Notes: generated from the sequence alone by a model not told the origin. A DNA stretch of 58,325 bases from Bacillota bacterium (GCA_019136685.1 JAGVTS010000141.1:1-58325); one strand, 5' to 3'. Positions 16,908-25,880 are shown, numbered from the stretch's first letter. Numbers and translations: made by a program.

Positions 16908-17813
16908 TTGACAGTGGACTACGAGATCTACGACGTGATGATCATCGGAGCCGGCCCCGCCGGCATGTCGGCGGGTGTGAACGCGCGCGTCCGTGCCAAA
17001 TCGGTGGCGCTCGTCTCCCGGAGGTTTGCGAGCCCGAGCCTTGCGAAAGCGCCGTCAGTCCATAACTACCTGGGCGTGGAGGAGATGTCGGGAACCGAGC
17101 TCTACTCACGCTTTCTGGAACATGCGCGCCGGGCGGAGGCACGGTTGGTGGAAGCCGATGTGACTGGCATCTACGACATGGGCGGCCACTTCTCGGCGCT
17201 CACGTCAGCCGGCGATATTTCCGCGCGCGCCGTCATTATCGCAACAGGGGCGGTACAATCGGCGTCGATTCCAGGCGAATCGGAGCTGCTCGGCGCGGGA
17301 GTCAGCTACTGCGCTACCTGCGATGGCCCTCTCTACCGGGGAAAGCGCGTAGTAGTGCTGGGATACACAGCCGAGGCGCGCGAAGAAGCCAACTTCCTCG
17401 CCGAGATATGCTCGGAGGTTACATACGTTGACCTGCAGCGTGGCAAGGCGGATAAGGGCACGCCTCTGGCGAATTCGGTCCGTGAGGTCGTCGGTAAGGT
17501 CGTGGGCATACGCGGCGAGAGCTTCGTTACCCACGTTGAGCTGGTGAGCGAGGAGATACCTGTCGACGGAGTGTTCGTGATACGCGAGTCAATTCCGGCG
17601 GAGCGACTCCTGGACGGCCTGGTCGTGACCGATGGCGCCATCGCAGTTGACCGCGAGATGGCTACAAGCGTATCCGGGGTGTTCGCCGCAGGCGACTGCA
17701 CTGGGCGGCCATGGCAGGTAGCCAAGGCTGTAGGCGAAGGACTGGTGGCCGGGCTATCGGCCGCCCGATACGTCGACAGGGCCCTGGCGGCAGCGCGGGC
17801 AGAAGGCCGGTGA
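16908..17813 (+). CDS. Thioredoxin-reductase-like FAD/NAD(P) oxidoreductase
   Basis: 301-aa flavoprotein. The FAD-binding motif is MIIGAGPAGMSAGV at residues 11-24. The redox pair is Cys135-Ala-Thr-Cys138 in SYCATCDGPLYRGK, as in bacterial thioredoxin reductase, and the second FAD motif is VSGVFAAGDCTGRPWQVAKA near residue 255. The pyridine-nucleotide site is unusual: where TrxR has GGGxSA, this has VLGYTAEAREEANFL, and the HRR-type NADPH motif is missing, with a short NAD(P) domain. It may therefore use a different donor, as ferredoxin/flavin-type TrxR relatives do (inference). The start may be TTG 16908 or GTG 16914, both behind GGGGAG. It follows folD by 15 nt and precedes the hydrolase by 4 nt. 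Confidence 0.82.
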   Translation: MTVDYEIYDVMIIGAGPAGMSAGVNARVRAKSVALVSRRFASPSLAKAPSVHNYLGVEEMSGTELYSRFLEHARRAEARLVEADVTGIYDMGGHFSALTSAGDISARAVIIATGAVQSASIPGESELLGAGVSYCATCDGPLYRGKRVVVLGYTAEAREEANFLAEICSEVTYVDLQRGKADKGTPLANSVREVVGKVVGIRGESFVTHVELVSEEIPVDGVFVIRESIPAERLLDGLVVTDGAIAVDREMATSVSGVFAAGDCTGRPWQVAKAVGEGLVAGLSAARYVDRALAAARAEGR

Positions 17814-17817
17814 GGCC

Positions 17818-18696
17818 ATGGATCAGCATCGCCGGCCTGAGCTTCCGGCGCGCACTGCGCCGATAATGCCTGGCGCTGAGCCCTACTCAATGGGACCGAC
17901 TGACGCGCAGGTTGCCTGCCTTGCGGTGCACGGGTTCACCGGATCGCCGTACGAGATGAGGCCGTTCGCGGAGAGATTGGCGGCTCGAGGAGTTTACGTG
18001 GACGTTCCGCTCCTTCCAGGGCATGGCACGTCAGTGGAGGACATGAGTCGTACTTCCTTTCCGGACTGGGTGGCAGGGGCGGAAGCAGCCTATCTGGGCC
18101 TGGCAGCGCGGCGCGGGCGCAGTTTCGTGTTGGGATTCTCCATGGGCGGCCTCATAGCCCTCATGCTGGCTGCGCGCCACCGGGTGGACGGCGTTGTCGC
18201 GGTGTCTGCGCCTCTTCGCATCAGGGACCCGCGGGCGCGATTCCTGCCCCTGATCGCGCTGGTTCGCAAGTACGAACCTCCGATACCGCCACCTCCTCGG
18301 CCTGCGCCGCCAGCCGGGCAATCCGAGACTGGCGCAGAACGCAGGACTGTGTCATACTCGCAGAAACCGGTGGTATGCATACAGAGCCTGATCAGGCTAA
18401 TGCAGGCGGTCAAGGCCGAAATGCCGCGCGTACAAGCGCCCCTTCTGGCAGTCTACGGGGCGAATGATCACACTGCCCCGCCCGAGGATGGGCAGTGGAT
18501 CATTGATCACGCGGGTGGGGGCGCAGGCGCAGGCGCGAGCCGAGGCATGTCCGCCGGAGCGGGCCTGTGCCGGGGCCGAGAGGCGACGGAGGCACTGCGC
18601 AGGCTGATAGTGCTTGAAGACTCCGACCATTTCGGCGTTTTCGGGCCCGACCGTGACAGGCTGTTGAGTGAGGTGGAGGCATTCATCGTCGGCTAA
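17818..18696 (+). CDS. Alpha/beta hydrolase (Est/monoacylglycerol lipase type carboxylesterase)
   Basis: 292-aa serine hydrolase. HGFTGSPYEMRPFAE near residues 38-52 is the oxyanion region. The nucleophile elbow is GFSMGG (Ser108). The acid is the Asp in YGANDHTAPPED and the catalytic His lies in LEDSDHFGVFGPD. These match short-chain carboxylesterases of the Geobacillus Est30 type. Two low-complexity insertions are unusual: a Pro-rich stretch near residue 160 (PPIPPPPRPAPP) in the cap region, and a Gly/Ala-rich loop near residue 232 between the Asp and the His. Substrate unknown. Last gene of the folD-led group. Confidence 0.85.
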   Translation: MDQHRRPELPARTAPIMPGAEPYSMGPTDAQVACLAVHGFTGSPYEMRPFAERLAARGVYVDVPLLPGHGTSVEDMSRTSFPDWVAGAEAAYLGLAARRGRSFVLGFSMGGLIALMLAARHRVDGVVAVSAPLRIRDPRARFLPLIALVRKYEPPIPPPPRPAPPAGQSETGAERRTVSYSQKPVVCIQSLIRLMQAVKAEMPRVQAPLLAVYGANDHTAPPEDGQWIIDHAGGGAGAGASRGMSAGAGLCRGREATEALRRLIVLEDSDHFGVFGPDRDRLLSEVEAFIVG

Positions 18697-18799
18697 TCGT
18701 GCCGAACGCAGAGTGAACAACATGGTTGCGAACTGCTCCCAGAGGTGCATCAGGAAAAGTGTAGCGGCGGACCACGGGGTCGATGGGAAAACCTAGGTG

Positions 18800-19075
18800 A
18801 CACGTTTTCGAACACGTTTTTGGCGATGTGTCTCCAAAACGAACAATGGGTGGTGCATAATCGAACGCATGGACGTATAAGACGCCTAAGGTGAAGCAGG
18901 CCTAACATATAACCCCATTGGAGCTGACGGCAAATGCCACGTAATAACATAATGACCCATGTCGCGGCCAGATCATCCCATCCTCCGCTTTTATGCAGGC
19001 ATACGTGCCATTATGCACCACCCATTGTCCGGATTCGCGACACATCCGGCAAAACCCGTTCGTAATGTGAACACA
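18800..19075. repeat. Inverted pair of a diverged intergenic repeat
   Basis: ACAATGGGTGGTGCATAAT at 18843-18861 recurs as its exact reverse complement at 19010-19028. The similarity extends outward (GATGTGTC and a TTCGAAC/TACGAAC-like block followed by GTTTT) and inward (ACG-ATG, TATAA-A-GCG) with mismatches, so each copy is roughly 80 bp. The copies are inverted and about 150 bp apart. No transposase gene is between them. It could be a MITE-like non-autonomous element, a relic of an insertion sequence, or a REP-type pair. Confidence 0.7.
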
Positions 19076-19079
19076 TATC

Positions 19080-19103
19080 AAAAGGCCAGGTAAACGGCCC
19101 TTT
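19080..19103 (+). terminator. Possible terminator in the 18.7-19.3 kb gap
   Basis: AAAGGCC (19080-19086) pairs with GGCCCTTT (19095-19102) with one bulge and an 8-nt loop, followed by T. Weak, and no gene ends directly before it. Confidence 0.35.
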
Positions 19104-19312
19104 TCGTGGCGAACGCGCAGCGTACGGCGCATATATGTTGCCCACTATCGGGCGCGAAGCGTTCATTCCCACATCGGTTGCCCACAGGTGACTCAAGAAA
19201 GCTATCCCCTAGGGCCCAGCGCCGCCGCCTGGGGGCTCTTGATGCAGCTCCGGGGCGGGCCGAGCAGGGTGGGGTGGGGCAGGCAGAGGAGTAGCGGACA
19301 GCCTACCGGACG

Positions 19313-20212
19313 CTACCTCGCCAGGTTCCAGTCTTCGTTCTGGTACTTGGCGCGCAACTGCGATGCCAATTCCAGCTCAATCGGGGTTAGTTCGCCTGGC
19401 TCAGCAGCTTCCATCACTTCGGACATGAACCCTGCGGCGATGGCATCGGCCAGTTGCGTCAGCAATCGCTCAGAGGAGATGCCCGTTGGGAACCCCGGGA
19501 CGAATTCGCCCACTGTGGCCACACATCGCGATAGGTCCGCGCCCGAGCCATTCGGCATGCCCATAGCGGCTTCTACGGCCGTGAAGTCCATGGATATGGG
19601 GATAGATCCGTGCTGGAGGAAGGCCGAGCCCCTTCTGACCTGGGCGGATCCCACGATCTTGCGCCCTGCTGCCAACAGCTCGTAGGCTGACGGGGAATCG
19701 AAGCATGCCGCTGACCCGCCGATCCGGCCTTTGTGCTGGGTTCCGGCGCCGCGTTCGTCACTTTCCCCGCAGTCCCGATGGGCACGGCCGGCGTCGCGCG
19801 GCGCGAGCTCCACGGGGATTCCCATTCGAGCCAGGCCGGCCGCAAGCCCGTGGCTGAGTGTCAGGTAGGTGTCGAGTACACCTGTGCCGCTGCTGCCCGC
19901 GCCGGCCAATTCGGCCGCGCCCGCAATTACGGCGTAGGTCAGCTCATCATCATGCAGAACCGCGCGCCCTCCCGTGGGACGCCTGACGAAGTCGTAACCC
20001 AAGCTCGCGAGGGCGTCGAAGTCGAGCGACCTCCCGGCCCGCTGGAATCGGCCTATGGAAAGGCAGGCCGGCTTCCAAGTATAGAGCCGAAGTGTCGGGG
20101 GCGATTGCCCTTGGCGCACGGCCTCGAGTATCGATTCGTCGATAGCCATATTGGTAGCCCCGTCAGCTGCGGGCGAGTTGATGATCCTCCATACGGCAGA
20201 AACTTCTGTCAT
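19313..20212 (-). CDS. lipM: Octanoyltransferase LipM (lipoate-protein ligase A fold)
   Basis: 299 aa. LipM moves octanoate from acyl carrier protein to GcvH, the first step of lipoate synthesis in Bacillus-type bacteria. The LplA/BPL fold motifs are present: RRPTGGRAVLHDDELTYAV near residues 77-95 and GRKIVGSAQVRRGSAFLQHG near residues 183-202 with the conserved Lys185. The Cys of the CFDSPSAYE motif (Cys170) matches the LipM nucleophile and is absent from true lipoate ligases, so LipM is preferred over LplA. A Gly/Asp-rich insertion (about residues 140-165) is unusual. It overlaps the radical SAM gene by 4 nt, in a block with the glycine cleavage genes. Confidence 0.85.
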   Translation of the reverse strand: MTEVSAVWRIINSPAADGATNMAIDESILEAVRQGQSPPTLRLYTWKPACLSIGRFQRAGRSLDFDALASLGYDFVRRPTGGRAVLHDDELTYAVIAGAAELAGAGSSGTGVLDTYLTLSHGLAAGLARMGIPVELAPRDAGRAHRDCGESDERGAGTQHKGRIGGSAACFDSPSAYELLAAGRKIVGSAQVRRGSAFLQHGSIPISMDFTAVEAAMGMPNGSGADLSRCVATVGEFVPGFPTGISSERLLTQLADAIAAGFMSEVMEAAEPGELTPIELELASQLRAKYQNEDWNLAR

Positions 20213-21273
20213 CGGGCCGATCTCCTCTCGATATTCGCCGATTCCGTCTGGGCGAGCCCTACGCGATCCAGCTCCACACCGTCCAGAGCCATTGTAAGAG
20301 CATCGTCGACCTCCGACGGGGTCAGCGGCCGAGGATAGTTGTACGGGATCTGGCCTGGGCGCTCATTGTAGTAGGGCCGGTTGCACCCGGGGCATCCGGA
20401 TGTTTGGAAGGCCTCGCCCGACAGGCCCGCCGTCTCCTCTGCAGGACGTCGAAGTGCTATGCCCGACAGCCGACCTAATGAGAATCGAAGGTCCGGAGGA
20501 CCCTCGGCGGCCTTATCCAGAAAAACACGCTTCAGCAGGTAGCAGACGAGTTGGATCCGGCGATATGAGTTCAGGTCAGGCGGTTGCCTCTGGGCCAGGC
20601 GAGTGCCTGGAAGCGGGGTGAAGGCGAACAGCCCCACGGTGACTCCCTGCTGGTACATGGATGACGCGAGCGAGATTATCTCTTCTTCGGTTTCGCCCAG
20701 CCCGGCTATGAGGTGGGTGCTGATGCGCTCGGGGAAGCGGCGCGCGCATTCGCGGATCAAGCTAAGCGCCCGCGACATGTCGTGCCCTCCCTTAATGCTG
20801 CGGTACAGCTGCTCGTTGCACGCGTCGATGGGAAGGGCTACCTTCTCGGCGCCCGCTTCCATCAGGGCTGCCACCTGTTCGATCCGGGCCGTGGCCGAGT
20901 AGGACACGCTTACAGGCACCGACGGTCCCACTGCGCTCCGGAGCAGCTTCACGGCGGCAATCGATCTTTCGAACGCCCCAGGCGCGCCCACAACCTGTGC
21001 ACAGGCCCTCTGTACTCTGCCGTCGCCTGCCGCAGCGCCAAGAGCCTGGGCCAGATCATCTGCTGGGAATTCGGGCCAGGTCACGCGGGAGAGCCTATCG
21101 TTTGGCGCAGCGCTGCTGCGCGCCTGAGCACAGAAGGCGCAGTCATGGGCACATCGTTCGCCTATCATCACGTATGCACATGTTGGTTCATCGAACGACG
21201 TGATAGGCGAGAGCCCCAGAACGCTTGCGGTGCCGGCTGATACTCTGACCCTATCCAGTTCATCGTGTCCCAT
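20209..21273 (-). CDS. BioB-like radical SAM enzyme, candidate LipS-type lipoyl synthase
   Basis: 354-aa radical SAM protein. The SAM cluster motif is Cys41-x3-Cys45-x2-Cys48 (CAHDCAFCAQ). The central part follows biotin synthase/HydE order (VSYSATARIEQVAALMEAGA, then RISTHLIAGLGETEEEIISL, then FAFTPLPGTRLA). The C-terminal segment has a further Cys pair in SGCPGCNRPYYNERPGQ, which could bind an auxiliary cluster. A biotin synthase is unlikely, because no other biotin synthesis gene is near and the gene is coupled to lipM by a 4-nt overlap. The LipS1/LipS2 enzymes, BioB-like proteins that insert sulfur to make lipoate, are the best comparison. No classical lipA is in the window. Start ATG behind TAGGAGCGG. 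Confidence 0.75.
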   Translation of the reverse strand: MGHDELDRVRVSAGTASVLGLSPITSFDEPTCAYVMIGERCAHDCAFCAQARSSAAPNDRLSRVTWPEFPADDLAQALGAAAGDGRVQRACAQVVGAPGAFERSIAAVKLLRSAVGPSVPVSVSYSATARIEQVAALMEAGAEKVALPIDACNEQLYRSIKGGHDMSRALSLIRECARRFPERISTHLIAGLGETEEEIISLASSMYQQGVTVGLFAFTPLPGTRLAQRQPPDLNSYRRIQLVCYLLKRVFLDKAAEGPPDLRFSLGRLSGIALRRPAEETAGLSGEAFQTSGCPGCNRPYYNERPGQIPYNYPRPLTPSEVDDALTMALDGVELDRVGLAQTESANIERRSAR

Positions 21274-21304
21274 GCTTCATCCGCTCCTACGAACTGATAC
21301 TTAC

Positions 21305-21346
21305 GAGAACCGTTGACTCCCCGGCAGCGAGGCGTCAACGGTTCTC
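21305..21346. other. 13-bp perfect stem-loop between gcvPB and the radical SAM gene
   Basis: GAGAACCGTTGAC (21305-21317) is the exact reverse complement of GTCAACGGTTCTC (21334-21346), with a 16-nt loop. It fills most of the 97-bp gap between gcvPB and the radical SAM/lipM pair on the minus strand. No T-run follows, so it may be a partial terminator or an mRNA processing/stability element that tunes the two halves of the operon. Confidence 0.6.
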
Positions 21347-21370
21347 GGCGCACTCTGTAGCTCGCGATAC

Positions 21371-22837
21371 CTACGATTCCCTGGTGTACCGCAGTATGGG
21401 CTTTCGTGCGGCGGCTGTCTCGTCCAGCCGGCCGACGGGTGTGTGATGCGGTGCATCGTGCAGTACCTCAGGATGTTCTTCGGCTTCCCTTGCTATCTTG
21501 ATCATCGCGTCGATGAACCGGTCTAGCGTCTCGCGGCTCTCCGTCTCAGTAGGCTCGATCATCATAGCCTCGTCCACGATGAGCGGGAAGTATATTGTCG
21601 GCGCATGGAATCCGAAGTCCAGCAGGCGCTTAGCGATGTCAAGCGTGCGCACCCCATGTTCGCGCTTTTGCCGTGTTCCTGCCAGCACGCACTCGTGCTT
21701 GCAGTCGCGGTCATACGGGAGATCATAGTAGGGCTGGAGCTTACGCATGACGTAATTGGCGGCCAGCACTGCGTGTTCACTTGCAGCCTTGAGGCCGTCG
21801 GGCCCCATGGACCGGATGTAAGCCCAGGCCTTGACTACGACGCCGAAGTTGCCGTTGAACGAGTGAACCCGTCCTATCGACTTCGGCCTATCGTAGTCCC
21901 ACACGTACATACCCGTGGCATCGTCCAGCTTAACCAGGGGGGCCGGCAGGAACGGCTCCAGGAATGACTTGACTCCTACCGGTCCTGCGCCGGGGCCTCC
22001 GCCTCCGTGCGGTGTGGACAGGGTTTTGTGCACGTTGAGGTGTACTACGTCGAATCCCATGTCTCCCGGGCGCGACTTGCCCATGATCGCGTTGGCGTTG
22101 GCGCCGTCGTAGTAGAGCAACGCGCCGCACCCGTGGACCAACGCTGCTATCTCACGGACGTTCTCCTCGAACAAGCCCAGGGTGTTGGGGTTGGTGAGCA
22201 TGAGCGCGGCAGTGCTCGGCCCAACTTTGGACCTGAGGTCGCCTACGTCCACGTTGCCCCGCTCGTCCGACTTGACCACTACGATTTCCATCCCGGCGCC
22301 TGCAGCGCTGGCCGGGTTGGTGCCATGGGCTGAGTCGGGCACAAGCACCTGCGTGCGATGTTCGCCTCGCGATTCGTGGTATGCCCGGATCACAAACAGG
22401 CCGGTGATCTCTCCGTGCGCGCCTGCCGCCGGCTGGAACGTGAAGCGACTCATCCCGCACAGCTCCGACAGGTATCGATCCATGGAGTAGAGGAGTTCCA
22501 TTGCCCCCTGCACGGTTGCTTCATCTTGATCGGGATGGATTTGGGCGAATCCGGGCATGCGTGCGGCATCCTCGTTCACTTTGGGGTTGTACTTCATGGT
22601 ACACGAGCCCAGTGGGTAGAACCCATTGTCTACGGAGTGGTTCAGCTGCGAGAGGTTGACGAAATGCCTCACCACGTCCATCTCGCTCACCTCCGGCAGA
22701 CCCGGAGGGTCATTCCTCAGGACATGCGCTGGGAGGAGCGAACTCAGGTTCGGAGTGGGTACCTCCGGGGCCGGAAGGCTGGCCGCGGTCCGCCCCGGCG
22801 AAGAGAGTTCGAAGATCAGCGACTGCGGGCCTTTCAT
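21371..22837 (-). CDS. gcvPB: Glycine decarboxylase subunit 2 (P-protein beta half)
   Basis: 488 aa, PLP-carrying half of the two-subunit P-protein, which decarboxylates glycine and passes the aminomethyl group to lipoyl-GcvH. PLP binds Lys271 in [18 protein letters not shown], and the [17 protein letters not shown] motif at residues 73-89 is typical of the family. [10 protein letters not shown] and [10 protein letters not shown] are also conserved. Its start overlaps the end of gcvPA by 4 nt. With gcvPA, gcvH and gcvT it gives a complete glycine cleavage operon, lpd being divergent. Confidence 0.96.
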   Translation of the reverse strand: MKGPQSLIFELSSPGRTAASLPAPEVPTPNLSSLLPAHVLRNDPPGLPEVSEMDVVRHFVNLSQLNHSVDNGFYPLGSCTMKYNPKVNEDAARMPGFAQIHPDQDEATVQGAMELLYSMDRYLSELCGMSRFTFQPAAGAHGEITGLFVIRAYHESRGEHRTQVLVPDSAHGTNPASAAGAGMEIVVVKSDERGNVDVGDLRSKVGPSTAALMLTNPNTLGLFEENVREIAALVHGCGALLYYDGANANAIMGKSRPGDMGFDVVHLNVHKTLSTPHGGGGPGAGPVGVKSFLEPFLPAPLVKLDDATGMYVWDYDRPKSIGRVHSFNGNFGVVVKAWAYIRSMGPDGLKAASEHAVLAANYVMRKLQPYYDLPYDRDCKHECVLAGTRQKREHGVRTLDIAKRLLDFGFHAPTIYFPLIVDEAMMIEPTETESRETLDRFIDAMIKIAREAEEHPEVLHDAPHHTPVGRLDETAAARKPILRYTRES

Positions 22838-24192
22838 GCTAGCACCTCCAGTTCCCGGATGAGTGTGTCGAGCTGTTCGCGAGTACGCCGTTCAGTAACC
22901 GCCCACAGCGTGCACCCTGAAAGCTCCGGATACTCGCACCCGATGGGTTTGCCGCCAATTATCCCGGCAGCTAGGAGTTCCTCGTTCATGTCGTCGGCGC
23001 ACACTGAAGGGCGCACAACGAATTCGTTGAAGAAGGGCCCGGATAGGGGGATTGTGAAACCGGCGACGGACTCTATCCGATCGCGTAGGTAGTGGGCTCT
23101 GTACAGGCAAGTCTCAGCGACTTTGCGTAGCCCGGCCGGACCCATCAGGCTCATATATATGGTGGATGCTAAGGCGCACAGGGCCTCATTGGAGCAGATG
23201 TTGCTGGTGGCACTCTCGCGCCGGATGTGTTGCTCCCGCGCCTGAAGCGTGAGCACGAACCCTCGCCGGCCGCTGCTATCTACCGTCTGGCCAACTAGAC
23301 GGCCCGGCATTTTCCGCATCAGCTTGCCGGTGGTTGCGAAGAACCCCAGCAGCGGGCCGCCGAAGCTCATGGGTATCCCCATAGATTGCCCTTCCCCCAC
23401 GGCGATATCGGCCCCATATGATCCGGGCGGCGCCAGAATCCCCAGCGAGATCGGGTTTACCACCGCCACAAAGAGGCCGCCCGCGGCGTGAATCGCCGCC
23501 CCCAACTGCTCCATCTCTTCCACGATGCCGAAGTAGTTGGGCGACTGGACTATGAGGCAGGCAGCGTCGGCCGCAAGATCCGCCGGCACCCGCGAGACCG
23601 GGGTTATGCCCCGGCGCTTGCAGAAGTCGATTTCAACCACGTCGATGCCGCGGGGCGCGGCGTACGTCTGTAGAACCTGCCGGTATCTGGGGTTGACTGC
23701 CCTTGACACAAGCACTTTGTTCCGTCTGGTGGAGGCGCATGACATTATAGCCGCCTCGGCAGTGCCGGTGCCGGCGTCGTACATGGACGCGTTGGATACC
23801 TCCATGCCGGCCAGTTCCGAGATCATGGTCTGGTACTCAAAGATTGCCTGCAGTGTGCCCTGGCTTACCTCGGCCTGATAGGGGGTGTAGGCTGTGTAGA
23901 ATTCACTCCTGCTTATCAGATGGTCCACTGCGTTTGGGATGTAGTGGTCGTAGATACCGGCCCCGAGGTAGGACGCGCATTCGTCGGCGTTAGCGCACTT
24001 CGATGAGAGGCGCGACAGTTCCGGCATGAGTTCGGCTTCAGTGAGCGCAGCCGGCATGGCTAGCGGTCGATCCAGCTTGAACTCCGGCGGAATGTCGGCG
24101 AAGAGGTCGTCGATGCAGCTTGCGCCCACGGCTTCTAGCATCGCCTCGACATCGGCCCGAGTATTGGGAATGTACCTGTGCGGCGAGCCCAT
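22834..24192 (-). CDS. gcvPA: Glycine decarboxylase subunit 1 (P-protein alpha half)
   Basis: 452 aa, the PLP-lacking half of the heterodimeric P-protein. Family motifs include [15 protein letters not shown] at the N-terminus, FLGAG-like [17 protein letters not shown] near residue 75, [18 protein letters not shown] near residue 105 and [14 protein letters not shown] near residue 134. The start codon shares a base with the gcvH stop (TGATG), so translation is coupled. It works only with GcvPB. Confidence 0.96.
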   Translation of the reverse strand: MGSPHRYIPNTRADVEAMLEAVGASCIDDLFADIPPEFKLDRPLAMPAALTEAELMPELSRLSSKCANADECASYLGAGIYDHYIPNAVDHLISRSEFYTAYTPYQAEVSQGTLQAIFEYQTMISELAGMEVSNASMYDAGTGTAEAAIMSCASTRRNKVLVSRAVNPRYRQVLQTYAAPRGIDVVEIDFCKRRGITPVSRVPADLAADAACLIVQSPNYFGIVEEMEQLGAAIHAAGGLFVAVVNPISLGILAPPGSYGADIAVGEGQSMGIPMSFGGPLLGFFATTGKLMRKMPGRLVGQTVDSSGRRGFVLTLQAREQHIRRESATSNICSNEALCALASTIYMSLMGPAGLRKVAETCLYRAHYLRDRIESVAGFTIPLSGPFFNEFVVRPSVCADDMNEELLAAGIIGGKPIGCEYPELSGCTLWAVTERRTREQLDTLIRELEVLA

Positions 24193-24572
24193 CAGTGGCT
24201 GGCCTCCTTCACGAACTCGTCATACTCCGTGCGATCCATGAGGGCGTCCAGCTCCTTGGGGTCGCTCATTTCAACTCGGGCAATCCACCCTTCATCCATG
24301 GGACTCTCGTTCAGCAGACCGGCGTCGTCGTCGAGAGCCTCGTTCGCTTCGACAACTTCGCCCGATACCGGAGCGAACACATCCGATGCCGCTTTCACCG
24401 ATTCTACCGCGGCGAGTCGTTCACCCGCGCGGACCTCATCGCCGATCACGGGGAGTTCAACGTACACCAGATCGCCCAGTTCCTGCACGGCGAAGTCGGT
24501 GATGCCGACAGTGGCTATGTTTCCTTCGACTTTGACCCACTCATGGTCACGAGTGTACTTCACTGCAGACAT
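24192..24572 (-). CDS. gcvH: Glycine cleavage system H protein
   Basis: 126-aa lipoyl carrier protein. The lipoyl lysine is Lys60 in AAVESVKAASD, in the usual position, and TRDHEWVKVEG near residue 8 and GWIARVEMSDP near the C-terminus are typical. It shuttles the aminomethyl group between P- and T-proteins and is the expected substrate of LipM encoded about 4 kb downstream. ATG at 24572 was chosen from family length; the site AAGGAGT is about 10-12 nt upstream. It follows gcvT by 7 nt. Confidence 0.97.
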   Translation of the reverse strand: MSAVKYTRDHEWVKVEGNIATVGITDFAVQELGDLVYVELPVIGDEVRAGERLAAVESVKAASDVFAPVSGEVVEANEALDDDAGLLNESPMDEGWIARVEMSDPKELDALMDRTEYDEFVKEASH

Positions 24573-24579
24573 TTTCACA

Positions 24580-25689
24580 CTACTCCTTCCTGTAAGCCTT
24601 CTTGTAGAATGGAGTCTTGACCACAGTGGCCGGCACGGCCTTGCCCCGGATGTCGATGGCGAGTTCCGCGCCAACCTGCGTGTGTTCCGTGGATATCAGG
24701 GCCATCGCGAGACCCTTGCTGAAGGTGGGCGAGAACATCCCGCTCGTGATGCGACCTATCTCCTGGCCCGCAGCCATCACGGGGTAGCCTTCGCGCGGCA
24801 CGCCGCGCCCGGTGAGCTCCAGGCCCGCCACACGGGAGGGCAGCCCCTGCTGTTTCTGGGCTGCAAGCGCCTCGCGCCCGATGAAGTCGGATTTGCCGAG
24901 CTTGACGAAGAAACCCAGATTGCCCTGGAGTGGCGAGATGTCCTGTGAGATCTCATGGCCGTACAGGGGCAGAGCTGCCTCGAAACGGAGCGAGTCGCGG
25001 GCGCCCAGCCCTGCCGGGATCAGCCCATCTCCCTTGCCCGACTCCAGGAGAGTATCCCAGATATGGCGGGCGTCTTCCGGCTTGCAGTAGATCTCAAAGC
25101 CATCTTCGCCGGTATACCCAGTGCGCGACACCAAGCATTCTCGCCCCGCGATCGTCGCCTCGGGAAGGCACCAGAAGAACTTGACCGAGCCCAGGTCGCA
25201 AGCGGTGTTCCTCTGCAGAATGGTCTGCGCCGCAGGGCCCTGTATCGCTATCTGAGCTACCTGCGGAGAGATGTTCCTGACTGTTACATCATATCCTGAC
25301 GCATTACGAGTAATCCAGTCATAGTCTTTGTCAGTATTCGAGGCGTTAACTACCAGCCAGTAGTCGTTCTCGCATACTCGGTAGATGAGTATGTCATCGA
25401 CTACGCCTCCGTCGGGGTAACACATGGGGCTGTAAACGATCTGGTGGACTCGCATCTTCGAGCAGTCATTGGTCACCAGATGCTGGATGAAGGCCATGGC
25501 GTCCGGCCCTGTCAGGTGAATTTCGCCCATATGCGACACGTCAAACAGCCCCGCCCGTTCCCTCACAGCGCGGTGTTCTTCAAGAATACTGGTATACTGC
25601 ACGGGAAGAGCCCAGCCGCCGAAGTCGACTGTTCGCCCGCCTGCCTCCACGTGCGCCTCATACAGTGGGGTTTTGCGGAGTTCCAACAT
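24580..25689 (-). CDS. gcvT: Glycine cleavage system T protein (aminomethyltransferase)
   Basis: 369 aa. It releases ammonia from the aminomethyl-lipoyl group and forms 5,10-methylene-THF. Typical motifs are [20 protein letters not shown] near residue 5, FDVSHMGEI near residue 50, the folate-site Asp in [14 protein letters not shown] near residue 92, and [14 protein letters not shown] near residue 192. ATG at 25689 is preferred to the GTG directly before it, because AGGAGG then lies 7 nt upstream. A 16-codon open frame ends across this start (TGATG). First gene of the gcv operon. Confidence 0.96.
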   Translation of the reverse strand: MLELRKTPLYEAHVEAGGRTVDFGGWALPVQYTSILEEHRAVRERAGLFDVSHMGEIHLTGPDAMAFIQHLVTNDCSKMRVHQIVYSPMCYPDGGVVDDILIYRVCENDYWLVVNASNTDKDYDWITRNASGYDVTVRNISPQVAQIAIQGPAAQTILQRNTACDLGSVKFFWCLPEATIAGRECLVSRTGYTGEDGFEIYCKPEDARHIWDTLLESGKGDGLIPAGLGARDSLRFEAALPLYGHEISQDISPLQGNLGFFVKLGKSDFIGREALAAQKQQGLPSRVAGLELTGRGVPREGYPVMAAGQEIGRITSGMFSPTFSKGLAMALISTEHTQVGAELAIDIRGKAVPATVVKTPFYKKAYRKE

Positions 25690-25739
25690 CACGCCACCTC
25701 CTCATTCTGCACCAAGAACATGCTCTGATTGATATTCAT
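25689..25739 (-). CDS. Possible 16-aa leader peptide of gcvT
   Basis: A short frame ([16 protein letters not shown]) starts at ATG 25739 and stops with a TGA that overlaps the gcvT ATG as TGATG. The gcvT ribosome binding site lies inside it. A GGAAAGG is about 4 nt upstream of its start. Arrangement suits translational coupling; no codon bias pointing to attenuation is seen. Weak evidence. Confidence 0.22.
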   Translation of the reverse strand: MNINQSMFLVQNEEVA

Positions 25740-25761
25740 TGTGCCTTTCCAAACTCCTTCT

Positions 25762-25792
25762 GATTAGCTGACTAATAAGCCAATCGATTAGC
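25762..25792. promoter_or_regulatory. Candidate operator in the gcvT-lpd divergent region
   Basis: GATTAGC occurs twice in direct orientation (25762-25768 and 25786-25792), 24 bp apart, and the first forms an inverted repeat ATTAG-CTGA-CTAAT (25763-25776). The A+T-rich patch lies 70-100 bp upstream of gcvT and 115-145 bp upstream of lpd. No glycine riboswitch was found here, so a protein regulator is the simplest idea. Confidence 0.4.
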
Positions 25793-25866
25793 CTGCGTCC
25801 CGTGTCGCGCTATCCGCAAAGTGGGAGGAACGGGCATCATAAGGGGCGAATACAAGAGCAGGTTCA

Positions 25867-25880
25867 CGCTGATATCAGCG
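25867..25880. promoter_or_regulatory. 14-bp palindrome just before lpd
   Basis: CGCTGATATCAGCG is perfectly self-complementary and ends 11 nt before the lpd ribosome binding site (AGGAGGAGC at 25891-25899). It could be an operator or a leader hairpin. Confidence 0.4.

Larger units (their letters stand above)
18697..19312. other. 616-bp non-coding gap
   Basis: No convincing gene is present. The gap contains two inverted copies of a diverged repeat (18800-19075), a weak hairpin with TTTT at 19080-19100, and a GC-rich hairpin at about 19214-19236 (GCCCAG with CTGGGGGC) where the plus-strand and minus-strand gene groups meet. The base composition of the repeat part is clearly richer in A+T than the flanking genes. 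Confidence 0.6.

Noticed and set aside
19201..19240. GC-rich hairpin before lipM's end as a terminator
   Set aside because: Stem is imperfect and no T-run follows on either strand; kept only as a note under the gap.
22358..23092. 244-codon plus-strand open frame
   Set aside because: Antisense to gcvPB/gcvPA, which are certain.
25700..25880. Glycine riboswitch before gcvT
   Set aside because: None of the conserved glycine-aptamer blocks could be found in the leader on the minus strand.
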